A stretch of DNA of 64,000 nucleotides, taken from positions 24,091 to 88,090 of the forward strand of contig BROE01000002.1 in NCBI GenBank assembly GCA_036571765.1, given 5' to 3'. A program made the position numbers and the translations under genes. Positions 21,225 to 34,700 of this stretch are shown one piece after another. This stretch comes from Plecoglossus altivelis (lineage: Eukaryota > Chordata > Actinopteri > Osmeriformes > Plecoglossidae). The notes beneath the pieces are model-generated. The model worked only from the letters and a program-made list of their open reading frames with translations. It made no database searches and was not told the origin of the DNA. Position 1 is the first letter of the stretch, and the number at the start of each line of letters is the position of its first letter.

Positions 21225-23464
21225 TCCAAAGATTGTGATATTATTTCTGGTTTATATTGATATAGTGAGATGTAGAGTGTAGGTGGCCCAGGTACCATTA
21301 TCAGGAAAGGATGGTGGGAGAGAGAGGGGAAGGGGTGGTGGGAGAGAGAGAGGAAGGGGTGGAGAGAGAGAGGAAGGGGTGGTGGGAGAGAGAGAGCAAG
21401 AGAGAGAGAGGAAGGGGTGAAGAGAGAGAAAGAGAGAGGAAGGGAGGTTCCCACATACACATTCACTCACACAAGACCTCCCCTCTTTCACTCCTATCGC
21501 CTTTCTAACCCGACCAGCTGTGATGTCACACAGGACAAACATAGTGGTTTCCATGGTTTCCTAATAAAATCGCCTTTCTAACCCTAACCCCTCTATGAAC
21601 TTTTTAACCCTAATCTTTCTATCACCTTTATTTCTATCTCTATCTCGTCGCCTGGATGATACAGTGCCTGTACTGTCATCAGGTCGTCATGACAACAGTA
21701 CGATCCTGGAGTGAGGGCCTGGTCTGTGTGTTTACTATTACTCTGCTGGGCTGAGACCCACACGGGCTCATAGACAATTTCACTGAGTTTTAGCGCCATC
21801 TAGTGACCAAACAAAAGTTCTTGGTCATGTGATCAGCAGACTGTCTATGAGGGCAACACTGTGTAAGATAACATGAGACAAGATAACACTTCATAAATCC
21901 TCAGAGTATGTAGGAGTTACATCAGCAGAGAGAAAGGGAAAGACTATCTATCCTACTTGACTAATAAGTGATGAAAGACCGTGTGTGATAAGTAGTCAAC
22001 TGCCCCACCTGAACATTAGGGTTGCTAACTGTCCTGAATTAGGCACCACGTCCCACATTCTGAGCCTAATTGATTTGTCCCGTACGGGACCTCACTTGTC
22101 CCGTTTTTTACTACTTCACTGATCTAACCACTGATACAACAGCAGTGCTGATCACGACACTTGAGAATGATCACCAATACACTGTATTTTCGCACAAAAC
22201 CAGCCTACCTTTTGTCCTGCATTTCATAGTGACAAAGTTGGCAACTCTACTGTACATCCACACCAGGAAGTGACATTACTGCCATGCCTACATCTACATC
22301 CACACCAGGAAGTGACATTACTGCCATGCCTACTTCTACATCCACACCAGGAAGTGACATTACTGCCATGCCTACACCTACATCCACACCAGGAAGTGAC
22401 ATTACTGCCATGCCTACTTCTACATCCACACCAGGAAGTGACATTACTGCCATGCCTACTTCTACATCCACACCAGGAAGTGACATCCCTACTGCCCTGG
22501 GTTGAGGGTCTCTACTGGGCCACAAAGGAAGAACAGGAGGTGACTGGTTCAGCAGAGCAGGAGGAATCGGTCCTGTACTTGGACACAGGACTTCCTCTGG
22601 TGGACGGCAGAGTATTTTAAAACTGTTTTATACACATTTCTTAACCTTATGTCATGCTAACACTTTTATGGGCTTTTAGAACACTGTGTTTTAAAGTTTT
22701 GCTTCATTTTAAGTCTCACCTTTTAACCATGCACACTTTTACCATTGAATTGTAACGTGTGCTTTCACTACGTTTGATCCCTTTCAGCGTTTAAGACATG
22801 TTTTAGAACCTTTGAAATGTTTTAATTGAAATGTGTTTTTAAATAGCTCAGGCTGTCTGTTAATGATCAATAAAGTCTTTCAAAACAAAAAAGAATCACA
22901 ATTATCTGTTGTTGGCGATATTGTTGTACAAGAAGAATCAGGATTCTTTTTTCTGCTGTGAATTTGGAAACAAAGATTACACAGATGTGTGTGACCAAAC
23001 ATCACATGTGACTGACCCTGTTTGTGCTGGACACAGCATGCTGTTCTGTTACCCAGCATGCACCTGGGTTGTTCTGTTACCCAGCATGCACCTGGGCTGT
23101 TCTGTTACCCAGCATGCACCTGGGCCATTCTGTTACTCAGCATGCACCTGGTGAGACTGAAGCATTAGTGGAATAGAGGGTCATTGTTGAATAAAACACC
23201 TGAGATAACAGCCTGTTAATAAACTACAGAGATAGCATGCACGCACCTTCATACACACACACACACACACCTTCATACACACAACTCACACACACACACA
23301 CACATCTTCATACACACAACTCACATACACACACCTCTCACGCACGCACACACATATTCATACACACACCTCACACACACACACTTTCACACATACGCCT
23401 CCGCAGTTGTGTCTCCTCCCCCTCTCTTCTCTTCTGTGAAGGTCAGAGTCAGACTGACTTCAAC
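21225..23464. repeat. Intergenic region with minisatellites between the two PDI genes
   Basis: 21300-21450: GA-rich repeat. 22255-22490: six copies of a 42-base unit (CACACCAGGAAGTGACATTA...). 22500-22870 looks like a 3'UTR-type sequence ending in AATAAA (about 22869); no convincing gene was recognised for it. 23035-23150: four copies of a 27-base unit with CAGCATGCACCTGG. 23240-23400: CA repeats. Confidence 0.75.
21519..21575 (+). repeat. Second copy of the pdia2 stop/poly(A) region
   Basis: The stretch GCTGTGATGTCACACAGGAC ... TTTCCTAATAAAAT repeats the sequence around the pdia2 stop codon and poly(A) signal (21174-21216), with a small insertion (TAGTGGTTTCCA). The two copies are separated by about 300 bases of GA-rich repeat. 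It could provide a second polyadenylation signal. Confidence 0.75.
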
Positions 23465-25421
23465 ATGAAGCTACTGCTGCTGTTCTTGCTGTTGGGGACG
23501 CCACTGTCTGTGTGTGTGTCTGTGTCCTCCGACACACACAGGGGGGTGGACTCTGGTGGGGAGGACAGGGTTCTACAGCTGAACAGAGGAAACTTCAAAA
23601 AAGCTCTCAAACGCCACAAACAGCTGCTGGTGCACTTTTGTAAGTAGTCACACACTCATACACCAGGCTAAATGTGTGTGCATGCTAAATGTGTGTGCAT
23701 GCTAAATGTGGGTGCATGCTAAATGTGGGTGCATGCTAAATGTGTGTGCATGCTAAATGTATGTGTGGTGGGTAGTCGCCCCTCTGTCAGGGGACAGTCA
23801 GCGGGTGGCATCAGAGTTCAGAGCTGCAGCACTGCAGCTGCAGAGTTCAGAGGTCAGGCTGGGGGTGATCGACGTTTCCAAGGAGAAGGAGCTGGCCCAA
23901 GAGCTCAATGCCACAGCCTCTCTCAGGCTCTACCAGTCTGGAGACACACGGAACGTCACGCATTGCCCAGGTACACGCACACACCAACACGGTGACACAC
24001 AGACCACATATACACACATTTACACACCACTCACACACACATCACACACAATCATTTGATATTTCTCTTGTGGTGTCATTATTCAGGATTGCAAACTGCA
24101 GCCTCCATTGTGACATGGTTAAAGAGAAGGGCGGGACCTTCAGTTGACCTCATCACTGATTTTAGCCAATCAGATCATCCAGCAGACTTGGAGGGGCTTG
24201 TGGTCCTGGGACTGTTCAAGGTGATTTGCCATTTAATCATCTTCAAGTTACTTCATGACTGGAAAAATGAAGGCTGTGCAGGTGTTAATGTGTGTGCTGT
24301 GTGTTAATGTGTGTGCTGTGTGTTAATGTGTGTGCTGTGTTAATGTGTGTGCTGTGTTAATGTGTGTGCTGTGTGTTAACGTGTGTGCTGTGTTAATATG
24401 TGTGCTGTGTGTTAATGGGTGTGCTGTGTTAATGTGTGTGCTGTGTGTTAACGTGTGCTGTGTTAATGTGTGTGCTGTGTGTTAACGTGTGTGCTGTGTG
24501 TTAACGTGTGCTGTGTTAATGTGTGTGCTGTGTGTTAATGTGTGTGCTGTGTGTTAATGTGTGTGCTGTGTGTTAACGTGTGTGCTGTGTTAATGTGTGT
24601 GCTGTGTGTTAATGTGTGCTGTGTTAATGTGTGTGCTGTGTGTTAACGTGTGTGCTGTGTGTTAACGTGTGTGCTGTGTGTTAACGTGTGTGCTGTGTGT
24701 TAACGTGTGCTGTGTTAATGTGTGTGCTGTGTGTTAACGTGTGCTGTGTGTTAACGTGTGTGCTGTGTGTTAACGTGTGTGCTGTGTGCAGGATCACCAG
24801 GAGGGGGCAGTGCAGGTGTTCTATGCTGCTGCAATAGACTTGCCAGACCTGCCTTTTTACATCAGCAGCTCTGAGAGCTTCTACAGGAAGTACAACATCA
24901 TCAACCAGGAAGTGGTGCTGCTGTTGAAACAGGTCTGTCACGTGACTATGTCCCATGTTTCATCATACAAGTAGAAATATAATGGCTCCAACCTCAAATT
25001 CTGATTGACTGTTGGCCATGGTTTGTTAGTGAGTAAACATTGTTGACCATGGTATGTTGGTGAGTAAACATTGTTGGCCATGGTTTGTTAGTGAGTAAAC
25101 ATTGTTGGCCATGGTTTGTTAGTGAGTAAACATTGTTGACCATGGTATGTTAGTGAGTAAACATTGTTGACCATGGTATGTTGGTGAGTAAACATGAGGA
25201 AAAACCTTTTCACTGTTCTATAAGAGATCTTGTACAGACAAAGGCATAATCAGTCTTTGTGTGTGTGTGTGTATGTGGTGTGCGGCGTGTGTGTGTGTAT
25301 GTGTGTGTATGTATGTGATGTGAGGTGTATGTGTGTGCGTGTGTGTGTATATGTGTGTGTGTGTGTATTTGTATGTGGTGTGCTGTGTGTGTGTGTATGT
25401 ATGTGGTGTACGGTGTATGTG

Positions 25422-25454
<33 letters not shown>

Positions 25455-25527
25455 ATTTGTATGTGGTGTGCGGTGTGTGTGTGTGTGTGTGTGTGTATGT
25501 GGTGTGCGGTGTGTGTATGTGGTGTGC

Positions 25528-25562
<35 letters not shown>

Positions 25563-27624
25563 TTGTATGTATTTGTATGTATGTGTGTGTGTGTAGTCCG
25601 AGTTGCAGCAGGTGTATGACATGAGCAGTAAAACATCTAAGGAGGAGCTGATTCTCTTCATCACTGTTCACCAGATGGACCTGGTAACTGAGTATACTGG
25701 ACAGGTACAGGTTTAACTCTAACCTAACCCTAAGATAACTAGAAATCAAACCACACACACTCTCACTGACTGATGTTCCTGCCAGACTGCAGCTCAGATC
25801 CTGTCCTCTCCGGTCCTAAGCCACGCCCTCCTGTTTGTCAACAAGAGCTCCAATGACTTCTTCCATCTCCAGGAAGCCTTCAGTGCTGCTGCTGCCCCCT
25901 TCAGGGGGAAGGTGTGTACTGCACTCACACACTTAACCACCCAGACTGACCCTACCCTAATAACTGGAACCCTAACCCAAATATACCTCGTTCATAATAA
26001 GTAACTAACTAACTAACCCTAAACCTAATATACCTTGTTCATACTAACTAACTAATAACTAACTAACCTTAAACCTAATATACCTCGGTCATTGTCATGT
26101 TTATACCACCTCCCAAACTACAGAAGCCTGTTTATATGGTGTGTATATGGTGTGTGTGTGTGTGTGTGTGTGTCTGCATGTGGTGTGTATATGGTGTGTG
26201 TGTGTGTGTGTCTGCATGTGGTGTGTATATGGTGTGTGTGTGTGCATGTGGTGGTTACATGGTGTGTGTGTGTGTCTGCATGTGGTGTGTATATGGTGTG
26301 TGTGTGTGTCTGCATGTGGTGTGTATATGGTGTGTGTGTGTGTATATGGTGTGTGTGTGTCTGCATGTGGTGTGTATATGGTGTGTGTGTGTGTCTGCAT
26401 GTGGTGTGTATATGGTGTGTATATGGTGTGTGTGTCTGCATGTGGTGGTTACATGGTGTGTGTGTCTGCATGTGGTATGTATATGGTGTGTATATGGTGT
26501 GTGTGTGTGTCTGCATGTGGTGTGTATATGGTGTGTGTGTCTGCATGTGGTGTGTATATGGTGTGTGTGCGTGTAGCTGCTGTTCGTACTGGTGAATGTG
26601 GATGAGCCCAGGAATGGGAGGATGTTGGAGTACTTCCGTGTTCGAAACGTGGAGGCTCCCCTGCTGCGATTGGTCAACCTGACAGACCATGTGACCTACC
26701 AGCTCCAGTCTGACATGCTGGACACGCCCACCATCACACACTTCTGCCAGTCATACCTGGAGGGCAAGGCCAAGGTACACAGACCCCAGTAGACACACAC
26801 ATAGCTACACTCACGCTCACAAGCAAGTAACGTGTCTGCCTGTTGTGTGTGTATGTGTGTACGTGTGTGTGTGTATGTGTGTGTATACGTGTGTGTGTGT
26901 ACGTGTGCGTAGCCCCGTCTGCAGAGTGAGTGGGCTCCAGCTGACTGGGACCAGCGTCTGGTGAAAGAGCTGGTGGGCTCTAACCTGGAAAGAGTCGCCT
27001 TCAACCCAGACAAGACGGTCTTCATCTTGTTCTGTAGGGACACACTCTTACACAAATATACACACATGCACGTACACAAATATACAAACGCACACTCTTA
27101 CACAAATATACACACATATACAAACACACACACATATACAAACACACACTCATATACACACACACACACACATATATACAAACGCACACATATACAAACA
27201 CACACTCATATATACACACACACTCATATACAAACACACACACACTCATATACAAACGCACACTCATATGCAAACACACACACACATACATACAAACACA
27301 CACATATACAAACACACACATATACACGCACACACACATATACAAACACACTCATATACAAACACACACACATACAAACACACACTCATCATGCTATTTG
27401 TTGCAGATCAGCCCTACAGCCAGAGGAGCCGCTCCCTTTTCCCGTTGTGGGAAGAGCTTGGTACAAACTTCCTGTCCAGACAGGATGTAGTCATCGCCCG
27501 CATTGACTCGTCTGCCAATGACATCAACCTGTCTCTGCAGGAGCCAAGCCCCTCCCTGGTCCTGTTTCCTGCCCTGCACGCTGAAAGGGTTGGTCATTTC
27601 ATCTGTGTGTGTGTGTGTACGGGT

Positions 27625-27655
<31 letters not shown>

Positions 27656-27670
27656 AGTGAGTGAGTGAGT

Positions 27671-27708
<38 letters not shown>

Positions 27709-28027
27709 TACGGGTTGTAGTGTGTGTGAGTAACAGTCCATGTATTTTGGCAGATGGTGATCTACAGAGGAGAGAGGACTCTACAGAAGCTGAGGAGTTT
27801 CCTGGAAAGAGAGATGGACAAAGCCATCAGAGAAAGAATCAAGGTTGTAACCTTGAACCAGCAGCTTTCATAGACACATGGCTGCATCGTGTGTATTACA
27901 TGGATTTGACTCTATTGGACAATGTGTGTGCATGTACGTGTTTATGTGTGTGTGTGTCCAGGAAGAACAGGAGAGGAAGCAGTACATTGCAGCACAGAAG
28001 ACAGCAGAGATCAAGGAAGAACTTTAA
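23465..28027 (+). CDS. PDI paralogue with both CxxC sites lost (PDILT-like)
   Basis: Eleven exons with the same phase pattern as pdia2: 23465-23639, 23776-23970, 24087-24220, 24792-24932, 25597-25704, 25786-25911, 26577-26774, 26913-27033, 27407-27588, 27754-27843, 27962-28027. They join in frame to 511 residues. The product has a signal peptide (MKLLLLFLLLGTPLSVCVSV), four thioredoxin-like folds and a C-terminal KEEL retrieval signal. At the position of the first CGHC the sequence is APLSGDSQ (about residues 60-67), and at the second it is YQPYSQRS (about 400-407). Both cysteine pairs are therefore SxxS. Mammalian PDILT, a testis-specific chaperone, also lacks a normal CxxC and ends in KEEL, so a PDILT-like redox-inactive chaperone is likely. 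It is in tandem with pdia2 and may be its local duplicate. A poly(A) signal lies at 28198-28203. Confidence 0.82.
24285..24785. repeat. TGTGCTGTGTGTTAACG array ending at a splice acceptor
   Basis: About 25 copies of a 17-21 base unit. The last partial unit merges into the acceptor TGTGTGCTGTGTGCAG of exon 24792-24932 of the PDI paralogue. Only intron-side sequence is repeated here. Confidence 0.88.
25012..26575. repeat. Intronic repeats of the PDI paralogue
   Basis: 25012-25195: six copies of CCATGGTTTGTTAGTGAGTAAACATTGTTGG-like unit (about 31 bases). 25255-25594: (TG)n with TGTGCGGTGTG. 26130-26575: GTGTCTGCATGTGGTGTGTATATG array (interspersed exons are listed with the gene). A similar CA array (CACATATACAAACAC) is at 27045-27390. 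Confidence 0.88.
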
Positions 28028-30400
28028 GACAGTATAGCAGCGTGCTGCATGGTAGTGTACTGTATGCTAGTATAGCAGCGTGCTGCATGGTAGTGTACTG
28101 TATGCTAGTATAGTAGCAGGCTGCATGGTAGTGTACTGTATGCTAGTATAGTAGCATACAGTATATACCATGCAGCGTGCTGCATGGTGTAGTTCATAAT
28201 AAATCCTGGTTCAAAGCATCCATCTCATTGTCTCATTGAAGAGCATCACACATTTTTATGGATTTTTAAAAGTGAATCTCAAGTCTGGTGGTCGTTGCTG
28301 TTATTTCTATGCGTGGTTTGACAAGATCCACACCAGTCTCGACCAGAACATATGAGACCACACCAGCCTAGACCAGTCTAGACCAGACCAGAACATATCA
28401 GACCAGACCATACCAGACCAGTGTAGACCAGACCAGACCAGTCTAGACCAGACCAGTCTAGACCAGAACATATCAGACCATACCAGACCAGTCTAGACCA
28501 GACCAGACCGGAACATATCAGACCAGACCAGACCATACCAGACCATACCAGACCAGTCTAGACCAGACCATACCAGTCTAGACCAGAACATATCAGACCA
28601 GACCAGAACAAACCATACCATTTCAGACCAGAGGGCATCCGATTAGAACCAGGATGACACACAGAGGGTACTAGAATGTTCTCAGGGCAGAACTGTCAGA
28701 GGGTTCTAGATTGTCTGCAGATCAGAACTGATGATTTTGTGTTCTACATTTTGACCTATATGCCTGTCCCCTTAAATCCTAATTAGCTTTGAAACCAGAC
28801 GTACACACACACACACACACACACACACTGTCCTACACACACACACTTGCCTACACACAGACTGGCCTACAAACACACACAGGCCTACACACACACTGTC
28901 CTACAAACACACACAGGCCTACAAACACACTGTTGTGCACAGACAAATGCCCTCTCTGACACAAACACACACTGACCTACACACACACACACACACACAC
29001 ACTGTTGTGCACAACACACACTGGCCTACACACACACACTGTTGTGCACAAACACACACCGGCCTACACACACTGTTGTGCACAGACACACACTTAGGGT
29101 TACACTATAGTTATGTTAGGGTTATGATATAGTTATGTTAGGGTTACACTATAGTTATGTTAGGGTTACACTATAGTTATGTTAGGGTTATGATATAGTT
29201 ATGTTAGGGTTACACTATAGTTATGTTAGGGTTATGATATAGTTATGTTAGTGTTATGATATAGTTATGTTAGGGTTACACTATAGTTATGTTAGGGTTA
29301 CACTATAGTCATGTTAGTGTTATGATATAATTATGTTAGGGTTATGATATAATTATGTTAGGGTTACATTATAGTCATAGTTATAAATAGGGTTATGATA
29401 TAGTTATGTTAGGGTTACATTATAGTTATGTTAGGGTTACACTATAGTTATGTTAGGGTTACACTATAGTTATGTTAGGGTTATGATATAGTTATGGTAG
29501 GGTTATGATATAGTTATGGTAGGGTTATGATATAGTTATGTTAGGGTTACATGATAGTTATAGTTAGGGTTATGATATGTTATGTTAGGGTTACATTATA
29601 GTTATGTTAGGGTTATGATATAGTTATGTTAGGGTTACGATATAGTTATGTTAGGGTTACGATATAGTTATGTTAGGGTTACACTATAGTTATGTTAGGG
29701 TTACACTATAGTTATGTGAGGGTTACACTATAGTTATGTTAGGGTTACACTATAGTTATGTTAGGGTTATGATATAGTTATGTTAGGGTTACATTATAGT
29801 TATGTTAGGGTTACACTATAGTTATGTTAGGGTTATGATATAGTTATGGTAGGGTTACATAATAGTTATGTTAGGTTTACACTATAGTTATGTTAGGGTT
29901 ATGATATAGTTATGGTAGGGTTACATAATAGTTATAGTTATAGTTAGGGTTATGATATAGTTATGTTAGGGTTACATTATAGTTATGTTAGGGTTACACT
30001 ATAGTTATGTTAGGGTTATGATATAATTATGTTAGGGTTACGATATAGTTATGTGAGGGTTACACTATAGTTATGTTAGGGTTATGATATAGTTATGTTA
30101 GGGTTACATTATAGTTATGTTAGGGTTATGATATAATTATGTTAGGGTTACACTATAGTTATGTTAGGGTTACATTATAGTTATGTTAGGGTTACATTAT
30201 AGTTATGTTAGGGTTACACTATAGTTATGTTAGGGTTACATTATAGTTATGTTAGTGTTATGATATAGTTATGTTATAGTTATGATAGTTATGTTAGGGT
30301 TATGATATAGTTATGTTAGTTATGTTAGGGTTATAATATAGTTATGTTAGGGTTATAATATAGTTATGTTATAGTTATGATAGTTATGATATAGTAATGC
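28028..30400. repeat. Intergenic arrays including a telomere-like 22-bp repeat
   Basis: 28037-28150: three copies of AGCGTGCTGCATGGTAGTGT... unit. 28320-28630: GACCAGTCTAGACCAGAC array. 28800-29095: CA and CTACACACAC repeats with CTGTTGTGCACA. 29095-30390: about 58 copies of TTATGTTAGGGTTACACTATAG, with variants TATGATATAG; each unit holds TTAGGGTTA. Confidence 0.92.
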
Positions 30401-31229
30401 TGATGTAATGTAGTGCTGTCACTTGACTGTACCTGCGCTGGAATTGCAATATGAACATGTGCATCTGCGAACAAAGAAACAGCTATGAAAAGAAGCCCAA
30501 AAGGGCGTGACATTTATATTTGGAAAAGTGTTAACGTAACATAACCCTAGCCCTAAAACTGTTAACATACCATAACTCTAAAACCGTTAACATAACTTAA
30601 CACTGAAAGTCTTAACATAATATAACCCTTGTCAGTCATTGTTATGGTTTAAATTGATCGTGTTCCTATTTGAATACTTCGTTTGTCTAATCCTCTGAAA
30701 AAATCACCCAACCTTCGTTTTGTTACGTTTAGGTTTGGATGCACTGCATTACAGTTTGCTATTAAGAAATATACAGTTGTCCCCCATATAATTTAATCAC
30801 TTTCTATAGGTTTTTTCCGTTCAACAGCTCTGTACCGCTATTGGTCGACTGTGCTACAGCATACATGCCAAGTAAAGCCCTGTTCAATTCAATAAAGAGA
30901 TGATACAGTAGCTACAACATAAGGGCTGTAGTACAAAATTATACAAAACTCTGCTGGGTGTATGGATAGGGTTATGGCGGTCATTTATATTGGCTTTCAA
31001 CAAACATTAACTCACAAAAAGCGTAGTAGTTTTGATTGGCAGTGGACGCAATCTCTGAAACATAAGAGATGATAAAATAAGGGATGATGGTCTCTTCCCG
31101 CTCTCGCATTCCCTGCACGGGGCAGGCTTATGACAAACACTGGGCGCTGGTGACTGGTGGACACAATAGCATACACACGCGTACATCCATACACACATGC
31201 TCACACGACACACACACAGAACTACGTTC
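30401..31229. other. Unique intergenic sequence upstream of caskin1
   Basis: Mixed-composition sequence with no coding exon, no recognised element and no RNA gene detected by eye. Confidence 0.6.
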
Positions 31230-31742
31230 ATAATGACAAACACGCGTGCGCGCTCCAACATCAGCCTGGACCAAGGATTACAACTGGAGTGTCGCGCGCA
31301 CAGCTGGCTCGTGTTTATGTAATACCGTGCTACGCGAGCTCCGCGGCCGAGCGACATTGGTGACGTTATAATATCAGCGCGTGTAGATATTCTGAGGATG
31401 GTGCTCGTGTGATCCGCCGGAGGAAGCTCCCGATTCACACGCACGCACACACGTCAGGCTGGACTGAACACTCGAACACATTTGTGGGATCGCGAGGTTA
31501 CTGACGGAAGGACAAAGCGGACCGAGAGCAGCCTGACCGGAGGGACGTCCCGTGGCCGTAAAGGGATAACGGGGCCGGTCGGTTTAGAGGTTATTGAGGT
31601 TGTTAGAGCAGCGGGATCTGCTTTGCGTCTTGGCGTGTCGGAGTAGCCCAATCCATCTCCATCTCCACCCGGTGGACCGGAGCAGGCATGGAGATGGAGG
31701 GGACGGATTAACGGACGGATAGACCGAGAAAAGAGCAGGGAG
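31230..31742 (+). promoter_or_regulatory. caskin1: CpG-rich promoter and 5'UTR of caskin1
   Basis: About 500 bases rich in CG dinucleotides (GCGCGCACAG, CTCCGCGGCCGAGCGACATT, GATCCGCCGGAGG) stand out from the AT- and repeat-rich surroundings. They run up to the caskin1 start codon at 31743. No TATA box is evident, as expected for a neuronal CpG-island promoter. The start site itself cannot be placed. Confidence 0.6.
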
Positions 31743-34700
31743 ATGGGGAAGGATCAGGAACTGCTGCAGGCCGTGAAGACCGAGGATCTGCTGACGGCTC
31801 AGCGGCTTTTACAGAGACCCCGAGCGGGGAAAGCAAGTGAGTTCCACCGCACCCCCTCGCTCCCTGAATCCTCCTGCACACAGGCCTAGTACGTCATGGC
31901 AGTCGGTTGTGCCTGGAGTCGCAAATCTGATGTCATATCGATGGAGTTAGCTCTCCAATCTTACACTGAGTATTTATCATAAGGTCAGACTGTATATATG
32001 TAGGCCTATAAATGTGTTAAGATTATGCTATGTGCTTTCAGCCTAGTTGCATATATAATTGGCATGATCATGTTATGTGTACATTGAACACTAGGGTTGT
32101 GTATATGCAGTATGCATACTGTTTAATAAAGATTGACAATGTGTATGGAAAGGGCAGTATTATCACTGTTTCCTCTTGTTCATCTGAATGGGATTATGAT
32201 GTCATGTGATGACAGAAGGCGTGGCTACACACTTAGGTCTTGCAGAGTGAGTGTAAGTGTGAATGTCTGTGCTTATGTGAAAGAGACTACTACTGTTCCC
32301 AGAGAAGTGTGTGTGTGTGTGTGTGTGTGTGTGTCAGACTCACTACACCACTGCTCTGGGATTACTGGTGTGTAAAGATGCCAGATGTTTTTAGTAATAA
32401 CAATATAGTCATCATGTGTGTGTGTGAGGTATGTTCATTTCTATGTGACATTTGTGTGTGTGAGTTATAGCCATCGTGTGTGTGCATGAGATGTTTGCAT
32501 GTGTGTGTAACATATATGTGTGACATATGTGTGCGTGTTTTTGAGGTGTATGTATGCGTTTGATGTGTGCACGTGTGTTTTAGATGTGTGTGTGTGTGTG
32601 AGGTAGTTGTGTGTGAGGTATGTGTGTGTGTTTGAGGTGTGTGTGTAAGATATGTTTGTGTGTGTGTGTGAGGTATGTGTGTGTGTGTGTTTGAGGTGTG
32701 TGTGAGGTATGTGTGTGTGTTTGAGGTGTGTGTGTAAGATATGAGTGTGTGTGTTTGAGGTTTGTGTGAATATTTGAGGTGTGTGTGTGTGTATGTGAGG
32801 TAAGTGTGTGTGTTTGAGGTGTGTGTGAGGTATTTGTGTGTTTGAGGTGTGTGAGTGAGTAAGCGTGTGTGTGAGGTATGTGTGCATGTTTGAGGTGTGT
32901 GTGTGAGGTATGTGTGTGTGTTTGAGGTGTGTGTGTAAGATATGAGTGTGTGTGTGAGGTATGTGTGTGTGTTTGAGGTGTGTGTGTGTTTGAGGTGTGT
33001 GTGTGTGTTTGAGGTGTGTGTGTGAGGTATGTGTGTGTGTTTGAGGTGTGTGAGTGAGTAAGCGTGTGTGTGAGTTGTCAGAAACTGGATGAGTTGGAAC
33101 TATGCAGTGTGTTACTGTGTGTGTGTGAGTGTGTTACTGTGTCTATGTGAGTGAGTTACTTGGTGTATGTGAGTGTGTTACTGTGTCTATGTGAGTGAGT
33201 GAGTGAGGCGTCAGGAGCAGGACTGCAGTGGACAGGACAGGACTGCAGTGGACAGGACAGGAGCAGGACTGCAGTGGACAGGAGCAGGACTGCAGTGGAC
33301 AGGAGCAGGACTACAGTGGACAGGACAGGACAGGACTGCAGTGGACAGGACAGGACAGGACTGCAGTGGACAGGACAGGACTACAGTGGACAGGAGAGGA
33401 GCAGGACTGCAGTGGACAGGAGCAGGACTGCAGTGGACAGGACAGGACTACAGTGGACAGGAGAGGAGCAGGACTGCAGTGGACAGGAGCAGGACTACAG
33501 TGGACAGGACAGGACTGCAGTGGACAGGAGCAGGACTACAGTGGACAGGACAGGACTACAGTGGACAGGACAGGACTACAGTGGACAGGAGAGGAGCAGG
33601 ACTGCAGTGGACAGGAGCAGGACTGCAGTGGACAGGACAGGACTACAGTGGACAGGAGCAGGACTACAGTGGACAGGAGAGGACAGGACTGCAGTGGACA
33701 GGACAGGACAGGACTGCAGTGGACAGGAGCAGGACTACAGTGGACAGGACAGGACTACAGTGGACAGGACAGGACTACAGTGGACAGGAGAGGAGCAGGA
33801 CTGCAGTGGACAGGACAGGACAGGACTGCAGTGGACAGGAGCAGGACTACAGTGGACAGGACAGGACTACAGTGGACAGGAGAGGAGCAGGACTGCAGTG
33901 GACAGGAGCAGGACTACAGTGGACAGGAGAGGTGCAGGACTGCAGTGGACAGGAGCAGGACTGCAGTGGACAGGAGCAGGACTACAGTGGACAGGAGCAG
34001 GACTACAGTGGACAGGAGCAGGACTGCAGTGGACAGGAGCAGGAGCAGGACTGCAGTGGACAGGACAGGACTGCAGTGGACAGGAGCAGGACTGCAGTGG
34101 ACAGGACAGGACTACAGTGGACAGGAGAGGAGCAGGACTGCAGTGGACAGGAGCAGGACTACAGTGGACAGGAGAGGAGCAGGACTGCAGTGGACAGGAG
34201 CAGGACTGCAGTGGACAGGACAGGAGCAGGACTGCAGTGGACAGGACAGGACTACAGTGGACAGGACAGGACTACAGTGGACAGGAGAGGAGCAGGACTG
34301 CAGTGGACAGGAGCAGGACTACAGTGGACAGGAGAGGTGCAGGACTGCAGTGGACAGGAGCAGGACTGCAGTGGACAGGAGCAGGACTGCAGTGGACAGG
34401 AGCAGGACTACAGTGGACAGGAGCAGGACTACAGTGGACAGGAGAGGAGCAGGACTGCAGTGGACAGGAGCAGGACTGCAGTGGACAGGACAGGAGCAGG
34501 ACTACAGTGGACAGGAGCAGGACTGCAGTGGACAGGACAGGAGCAGGACTACAGTGGACAGGAGCAGGACTACAGTGGACAGGACAGGACTGCAGTGGAC
34601 AGGAGCAGGACTGCAGTGGACAGGACAGGAGCAGGACTACAGTGGACAGGACAGGACTACAGTGGACAGGAGCAGGACTGCAGTGGACAGGAGCAGGACT

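Noticed and set aside
22270..22620. 116-codon plus-strand ORF with poly(A) signal downstream
   Set aside because: Half is the 42-bp minisatellite and the rest matches no family I know; left as possible non-coding 3'UTR-like sequence.
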